Below are positions 58,256-64,000 of a stretch of DNA of 64,000 nucleotides, in pieces (the stretch's first letter is position 1; every line of letters begins with the position of its first letter). The stretch lies in the NCBI RefSeq assembly GCF_004798865.1, contig NW_025335505.1, forward strand, positions 12,919,564-12,983,563, written 5' to 3'. Both the position numbers and the translations under genes were made by a program. Under the pieces are notes generated by a model. That model was given only the letters and a program-made list of their open reading frames with translations, was not told where the DNA came from and searched no databases. Source of the DNA: Varanus komodoensis (Eukaryota; Chordata; Lepidosauria; Squamata; Varanidae).

Positions 58256-58953
58256 TGGTAATTGGTTGCTGTATTTCCAAAGAAAACATGGAGGCTGCAG
58301 TCCCACAGATAGTTAATTGGGAGTACGGCCCATTGAACCCAGTGGGGTCTGAGCTGCCATGCATGGCATTGGGCTGTTATTCTCCAAGGCAGCCAAAGGA
58401 GCGGGATCCCTCCACCGTCCTCTCTCAGTTCCTCCATATCCGCTACCTTGGCCTCAAGGCTGCAAACTTTTTCTCTCTAAGTAGGGAACATATCAGTTGG
58501 AGCATCTACGCACACATCAGGAGGCAGACAGTCATGCATGTTGCCCTGATGGAAAACACCGGGTAGTCCTCACACCCTGCTGTCTTTCCAGTTTCATTTG
58601 TTTTAATGACAAATGAGCAATGGCTGCTGGTATGTTGAAGATTCAGAAGATTATGTTAAAAAGTATGAAAATTGCTATGCATATTCTGTAGTGGTTCTAG
58701 CTAAAAAGAAATTATGCTTTCTTGTAGCATTCCTTATTTGTTTGCATTGCGTAATGAAATGTTAAATGCCTCCAGTAATTTTCATCAAACCCATACCTAC
58801 ATTGGTAGCCTATCTACTTTTGCTGCTTAGAATAAAGGGGCTTATTTTTACAGCAAAAATAATTCCCCTTATCGTATAAGCAGAGCTTTTCTACATGATG
58901 CATCGACTGTGCACCACCTGTCCTAATCACAGCTGTTTGCAGGTTCTTCAGAC
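58256..58953. other. Possible old repeat, otherwise unrecognised
   Basis: 58285-58350 (GGAGGCTGCAGTCCCACAG then GGGAGTACGGCCCATTGAAC) resembles the unclassified GATTGCAGCC...CCCATTGAACTCAGTGGG amniote repeat. The plus-strand 142-codon frame at 58138-58566 runs through the SINE and this repeat and is not a gene. Confidence 0.4.
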
Positions 58954-59012
58954 ATAAAGATGTAAGAAGAGTCCATCTAGTCCGGCATTCTGTTCACACA
59001 GTGAAGTCCTGC
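58954..59012 (-). mobile_element. CR1-type LINE 3' fragment, antisense, short
   Basis: ATGTAAGAAGAGTCCATCTAG then CATTCTGTTCACACAGTG matches the start of the antisense CR1-type 3' region found in longer form at 62223. Confidence 0.6.
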
Positions 59013-59569
59013 ATTCTGTTCTGTGGATTTTAGACTGTGACTTATTCAGCAAAAACATTTGTTTTATATCTATTGGATGCCGCAGTAACTCTTTAGTAAG
59101 AAATGTCTAATTCAGCTAATTGCTGAATTGTTTCTTTGAAACATACGTTTTGGCAGTGTTCAGTAGCTGGGTCTTTTTGGGAAGAGGTTATTAAACAGAT
59201 AAATTTTGTTTGGAGCCGTCTTTAATATTCATTAATGTGCCCACTTTTTAAAATTAAGTAATTTTACCTGTTTCATGGAAATTAACAGATTGAAAGAGAA
59301 ATGGGTTTTCTGCAGCCTTTTCGATGACAGACAGAAATTACAAAATTGGGAGAATAACACTCATCTCCTATAAGGCAATGTACCAAGGTTCTTCCACCTT
59401 TAAACATTAAATTTCCCCCTTCAATTAAAGTGTGTAGTGGTTCCAATGTGGATCAGAGCCTCATCTGCTTACTTTCCCGTTAGAGAGAGAATTTGCTGCA
59501 TACTAATGTACTACAATTCTCAAGACAATGTTGAGTGTTGGGTGTTGACAATGTTGCTCCAGGGCTCTG
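59013..59569. other. No recognised feature
   Basis: 59040-59330 is non-repetitive and rich in TAAT/ATTA motifs; a weak candidate for conserved non-coding DNA. Confidence 0.35.
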
Positions 59570-59655
59570 TTGATTTAGTGTCCACTCGGTCATGAAGCTC
59601 ACTGGGTGACTTGATGCCAGTCACTGACTTTTAAGCTAATATACCTCACAGAGGG
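59570..59655 (+). mobile_element. Sauria-type SINE, central fragment
   Basis: TCCACTCGGTCATGAAGCTC, ACTGGGTGACTTGATGCCAG and TACCTCACAGAGG follow the body of the family. Both ends are lost. Confidence 0.7.
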
Positions 59656-60521
59656 CATTCATTTAATTGCATTCGTTTAATGTAATTCTCACATTTTAAT
59701 AAATCTTTTTGTATTGTTTTGTTTCATCAGTGGTTAGTTCTCAACAATTCTGTGTGCTTTGTACAAACATTTCATTTCTTTTTCCTACTGTAGTATTCTT
59801 GTTTCTTTTATTCTGCATAGTGATGACATTTGATTGTAAAGAATAAACTTAAATTTGAGATTCACTTCTCCAGCCCAATTGGGTTGTGGCCAATCTTAAG
59901 GAAGAATGTTTACAATAGCTGCAAGCACATTTCTTTGTAAATAGGCCTGTGAATATTATCAGTGAATTATTTTTGACATCAGTAAGCATAACTGTGTAAT
60001 TGCTGACAGTAATACCAAATCATTTTTCTCCAGAGTGAACATTGCATAATAGTCAGTGTGAAAAGATGATTTTTCTTTTTGATCCTACATGAATAAAGTT
60101 GTGTTATAACAATGTGTTTTTCTGCTTAGATGAAAACAGAGCTTTTTGCACATTACCATCCCCTTAATTCCTATGGTTGCAAGTACATATACTTGTGTTT
60201 GTGCATTTCTCCCCTTGCAAAGTACCATCAGTTGAAAGGATATTGTCTTACGGTTCCAAGTGCATAAAATTCTCATGATTAGGTCAAGTCTTGCTTTTAA
60301 TAACATCCACTTAAAATGATAATTAGGGATGGACAGGTTGGATCTGAATTTGCCCTGATTAGCTCTCTTACATCAATTCCCCAAAGGTCTGATTGACTTA
60401 GATTCAATTAAAGCAAAGGAAGGTTGTATGCTACCACTAAAATGATGGAAACCTCTACAAACCTCCCAAGCTTAAAAATTATAGCTAGGGATTCCTTGGG
60501 ACAAAACCATATATGTGTGCA
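59656..60521. other. No recognised feature
   Basis: Unidentified AT-rich sequence. Confidence 0.4.
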
Positions 60522-60527
60522 TACACA

Positions 60528-60592
<65 letters not shown>
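60522..60592. repeat. (AC)n(AG)n compound microsatellite
   Basis: About 12 AC units merge directly into a long AG run with one AA interruption. Confidence 0.95.
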
Positions 60593-60639
60593 GGTGTCAA
60601 AAAACTGTATACACATTTTAAGAAAGAAAAAAACTGTAT

Positions 60640-62040
60640 TAAAAACTGTCACAATTTTCAAAAAGGGTAGTAGAAGGGATATGGGGAATTACAGACCTGT
60701 TAGCCTTATGTCCATTGTAGGAAAAACAATGGAAAGGCTCATAATAGAGAGAGAACTAGTGATGCTAGATAGGGAAGGGAGGCTGACAACCACACAACAC
60801 AGCTTCCGCAAAGACAGGTCCTGCCAGACAAACCTTGTGGAATTCTATGACAAGGTTTCGAGATGGCTACATGGAGGGGATGCGGTGGATGTGGTATACC
60901 TGGATTTCAGCAAGGCCTTTGACAAACTGCCCCATGATATCCTGGTGGACAAACTGAGGAGTTTTGGGATACAGCAAAGCACTGTCCTGTGGATTAGGGC
61001 ATGGTTGACTGACCGAAAGCAGAAGGTAACCATTAGCGGGGAATCATCTGGATGGCGACCAGTGACAAGCGGGGTCCCCCAGGGCTCTGTCCTGGGGCCT
61101 ATCCTGTTTAATCTTTTCATTAATGACATGGAAGAAGGAGTGAACAGTCTGCTGATCAAATTCTCAGACAATACTAAAACTGGAGTAGTGGCCACAACTG
61201 AGGAACAGGTACTCCAGATCCAAAAGGATCTGGACAGACTATGGAAGTGGGCAGGAGACAACAGGATGGCGTTCAATGTGGATAAGTGCAAGGTCTTGCT
61301 CTTGGGGCATAGGAATGGGTGTCATAAGTACAGGTTAGGGGACAAGTGGCTGGAGAGCAGCACTTGTGAAAGGGACCTCGGGGTACTGGTTGACTGCAGG
61401 CTAAACATGAGTCAGCAGTGTGATGCAGTGGCAAGAGGGTGAGCGCCACCCTTAGTTGCGTAGCCAGGAGTGTGGCTTCTAGATCGAGAGAGGTATTACT
61501 TTCACTCTATACAACTCCGGTGTGCCCACAACTGGAGTATTGTGCTCAGTTTTGGGCCCTTCATTACAGAAAGGATATAGCCAGGTTAGAGTCAGTGCAG
61601 CGTAGGGCCACAAGGTTGGTGGCCACCTTGCAGGGGATGGGGTATGAGATGAGACTGAGGGAACTGGGTCTCTTCAGCCTGGAGAAGAGGAGACTCAGAG
61701 GGGACATGTTGGTGACATACAAGTATGTGAGGGGATGTCACATGGAGATGGGTAGAGACCTGTTCTCCCCTGCAGAGGAAGGCAGGACATGCTCCAATGG
61801 AGCAAAGCTCAGGGAACCAAGGTTGCATTTGGATTCCAGGAAGCATTTCCTGACAGTTAGGACCCCGAGGGTGTGGAATGGGCTTCCATAAGAGGTCATT
61901 GAGGCCCCATTGGTGAGGGTGTTCAAAGATAGACTGGACATGCACATGGTGGGCATGTCATGAGCGGAGCCAGCTGGTCAGACCAGATGGCCTGGGAGGC
62001 CCCTCCTGACTTGCTCTGTTTCCATGTTTCTATGTCACAT
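60640..62040 (+). mobile_element. CR1 LINE, 5'-truncated, sense, best preserved in the window
   Basis: The plus frame is open to 61442. From about 60660 it reads as CR1 reverse transcriptase: FKKGSRRDMGNYRPVSLMS, HSFRKDRSCQTNLVEF, motif A VDVVYLDFSKAFDKLPHDIL and motif B SGVPQGSVLGPILFNLFIND. Motif C is KFSDNTKTG, in place of FADD, so the second catalytic aspartate is asparagine and the enzyme would be inactive. DKCKVLLLGH and ERDLGVLVDCRLNMSQQC follow. A frameshift near 61440 moves reading to a second frame (61439-61891): VASRSREVLLSLYTT, LEYCAQFWALHYRKDIARLE, LRELGLFSLEKRRLRGDML and TVRTPRVWNGLP, then a stop. The 3' UTR ends near 62040 at GTTTCCATGTTTCTATGTC. The product start in the open frame upstream of 60640 is only translated microsatellite. 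Confidence 0.93.
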
Positions 62041-62222
62041 AATGACAACAGCATTCATTTGATTGATGCCATCTTTTGAGGAAACACCACACTATACATT
62101 GATACTGTAATTCAATTCAACCTGGAAAAGTAATACATAGATAACATCTCTTAAATTATGTATACATGTTTGGCACCCCCTGTGTGTGTGTGTCTGTGTG
62201 TATTAGAATATACCCAATTTAT
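62041..62222. other. Spacer with (GT)n
   Basis: It holds a (GT)n run at 62181-62202 between two convergent CR1 copies. Confidence 0.6.
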
Positions 62223-62720
62223 CATAAGAACATAAGAAGAACCATGCTGTATCAAACCAAGAGCCGTCTAGAACCAAGAACCAAGCATTTTATTCATACA
62301 GTGGCCAATGACCTTCCTGTATGACTAGCATCCTCCCAATTATGTTCCCCAACAGCTACAACTGATAGTGGAACAAGCATACAGTCAATGCAATGAGCAG
62401 CCATTGATAGCCTTATCCTCCATGATTGAGTATGATCTTCTTTTGGAGCCATCAACATTACTACTGGTAGTAAATCCCATCTTTTAATTATAAGTGGTAT
62501 CAAGAAGCACCTCTTTTTCATCTTACCCGAATCTTCTACTAGCCAGATTCATGGGATGATTCTGGGCTCTAGTATAATATGAGAGGGAGAAAAGTATTTC
62601 TATATTTGCTTTCTCTACCCCATACATAATTTTGTATACCACTATCATGTCTGCCCTTTTCACTGTTTCTGTTCCTAAGCAAGCCAAGCCCAGACACTGG
62701 CTGTGTTCAGACAATACAAC
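62223..62720 (-). mobile_element. CR1-type LINE 3' region, antisense
   Basis: It begins CATAAGAACATAAGAAGAAC at the 3' terminus and runs through CAGCCATTGATAGCCTTATC, GGGCTCTAGTATAATATGAG, TTCTCTACCCCATACATAAT and ACCACTATCATGTCTGCCC. This matches a long antisense CR1-type 3' UTR and C-terminal region common in squamates. No frame is open. It faces the sense CR1 tail to tail. Confidence 0.75.
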
Positions 62721-64000
62721 AAGCCATGGTGGTTTGGTGCCTTTGTTGTCCAAAACCAGTTGTGCCATTTCACCATGTTAAGTTTGGTCTTTAGAAACCA
62801 TGATAAGAAAGAATAGTTTCGAATCCATGCATATCCTGTTCTCTGGATCAATGATCATAGATTCCACAGTCCGGGTATGTAATTACCATATAATTCCCTG
62901 AAAAGAGCTGGAACTACAGGAGCTACTACTGCTATTCAGTCTATATTTTGGATCAGAGAGGAAGCATAGGCAGGAAGCAATGCATCTTGGAATCACATTT
63001 CAGGCACAGTAGCTGATCGGATACATGCCTACAGAAGGAGGAATGAGTGGGTAGGTTGGAAGACATGATAGCAAGGAAACCAAAACTTTGAGGATCATCC
63101 ATTCAAACGGTATGATATAAATAAACAAGGCTGCAATCTTATACCCTCTAATCTGGGAGGAGCCATGGCGTGAATTGCACTGTGAATACATAATTTTCTT
63201 TTAAAGTAGCAGCTTTTTCTGGGGGCTTATTTTTGATCTCTGAAATCTCTCTTCTTAATATTTGGTTCTGTTACTAGGTGTCACTATGATTGTTTTGTGT
63301 CTTTGTGTTCCTTAGAATTAATGCCATGTTTGTCTCAATCCAGAAATAATGCATTTTAAAAGAAATGCCCTGATGCCCTCTGTCAAGTCATTGGCTGCCA
63401 AACACAGAACAATAACCACTCATACAGTGGTTCGGAGCCAGATTTAGGCACACACTGTAGCTGGACTGTACCTCTTCTAACTCCTCCAGAATAGCCCCTC
63501 CACCTTCTGGAAAGTACTACACAGAGGCTCACAGAGCTCTTGCTGAATGGAGTAGAATGTGACACAGGGGAGAAAGGATGAACTCCACAAATCAAGCAGA
63601 GACCACTCTTGTAAGCAGGGCCCTCTGGTCAATGAAGGCAGATTGTGGATCTAAGTTTATATATGTAACTTGCTCTTCTTTAAGAGAACTGAAAGTGGAA
63701 TCATGTAATCTTATTCATTGGATTCCAGTGATTAATGTATTTACTATTTTCTTTACATAAAGTTGTTTATTAGTTAAGTTAGTGGCTTTGAAAGTGGCAA
63801 TATACGATAATATCGTATAATGTCGTTCTTATAGTTTCACTTTCACTATCGAATGTTGGAAGCTTGATCAAAGTTTTTCACTGCTTTCATATTTACTAAT
63901 TAAAACTCATCTAAGATGATGCAGAAATGTCAGGCTTATGACATGAGTGAAAGGAATGGTTGAAGGAGTTTGTAACAGGATTAGAAAGCAGTAGTTTGGG
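62721..64000. other. No recognised feature
   Basis: About 1.3 kb with only short frames. A small near-palindrome TATACGATAATATCGTATA lies near 63802. Confidence 0.4.

Noticed and set aside
58138-58566. 142-codon plus-strand frame
   Set aside because: It runs antisense through the 5S-derived SINE and an old repeat.
60513-60660. N-terminal extension of the CR1 open frame
   Set aside because: It is the translation of an (AC)n(AG)n microsatellite and short flank, not LINE coding sequence.
1-64000. CRISPR arrays, operons or bacterial-type regulatory sites
   Set aside because: Repeat content is entirely that of a vertebrate nuclear genome. No regularly spaced repeats with unique spacers were seen.

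Overview
The window reads as non-coding nuclear DNA of a vertebrate, most likely a squamate reptile (lizard or snake). The diagnosis rests on the repeats: several Sauria-type tRNA-derived SINEs (GAGCCAGTGTGGTGTAGTGG heads with A-rich LINE-type tails), a second tRNA-derived SINE whose tail is built from a CCTTTA motif, a 5S-rRNA-derived SINE, BovB and a second RTE-clade LINE with CAA tails, and CR1, L2 and L1 LINE fragments side by side. The DNA is AT-rich by eye. I found no host protein-coding exon, tRNA gene, rRNA gene or CRISPR array that I can support. Almost every longer open frame is either a piece of a non-LTR reverse transcriptase or looks like chance. Element names come from recognising protein motifs and remembered consensus text, not from a database search.

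Layout. 1-1150: decayed antisense L2. 5046-5730: another antisense L2 3' end with its terminal stem-loop. 8818-8914: foldback element. 9925-10330: L1 reverse transcriptase fragment. 10905-12015: antisense RTE LINE split by a 0.4-kb unidentified insertion. 12113-13440: antisense CR1. 15020-16184: sense RTE. 19021-19760: sense L2. 23190-24249: antisense BovB abutting an antisense SINE. 26678-28248: a deleted Sauria SINE and a full-length SINE with target-site duplications. 30735-31328: a Sauria SINE interrupted by an opposite-strand Sauria SINE, with a 100-N assembly gap inside the inner copy. 33855-36250: LINE tails, a small tandem array and a sense RTE. 41041-46327: four more SINEs. 49425-52495: CR1, L2 and BovB pieces. 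58050-58255: 5S-derived SINE. 60640-62720: the best preserved LINE (CR1, sense) converging on another CR1 (antisense). Between these lie stretches of 0.3-4 kb in which I recognise nothing, each listed as such.

The elements illustrate retrotransposon biology rather than a gene system. The short SINEs probably depended on the LINEs, and the 5S-derived SINE carries an L2-like 3' tail. The most interesting small-scale signals are perfect hairpins with 4-8 nt loops. One of them, inside a SINE, can be shown from two sister copies in the same window to have replaced the ancestral sequence, as expected of a template-switch mutation. Other points are a probably spurious assembly gap, a 26-bp perfect palindrome, recent local tandem duplications and nested insertions.
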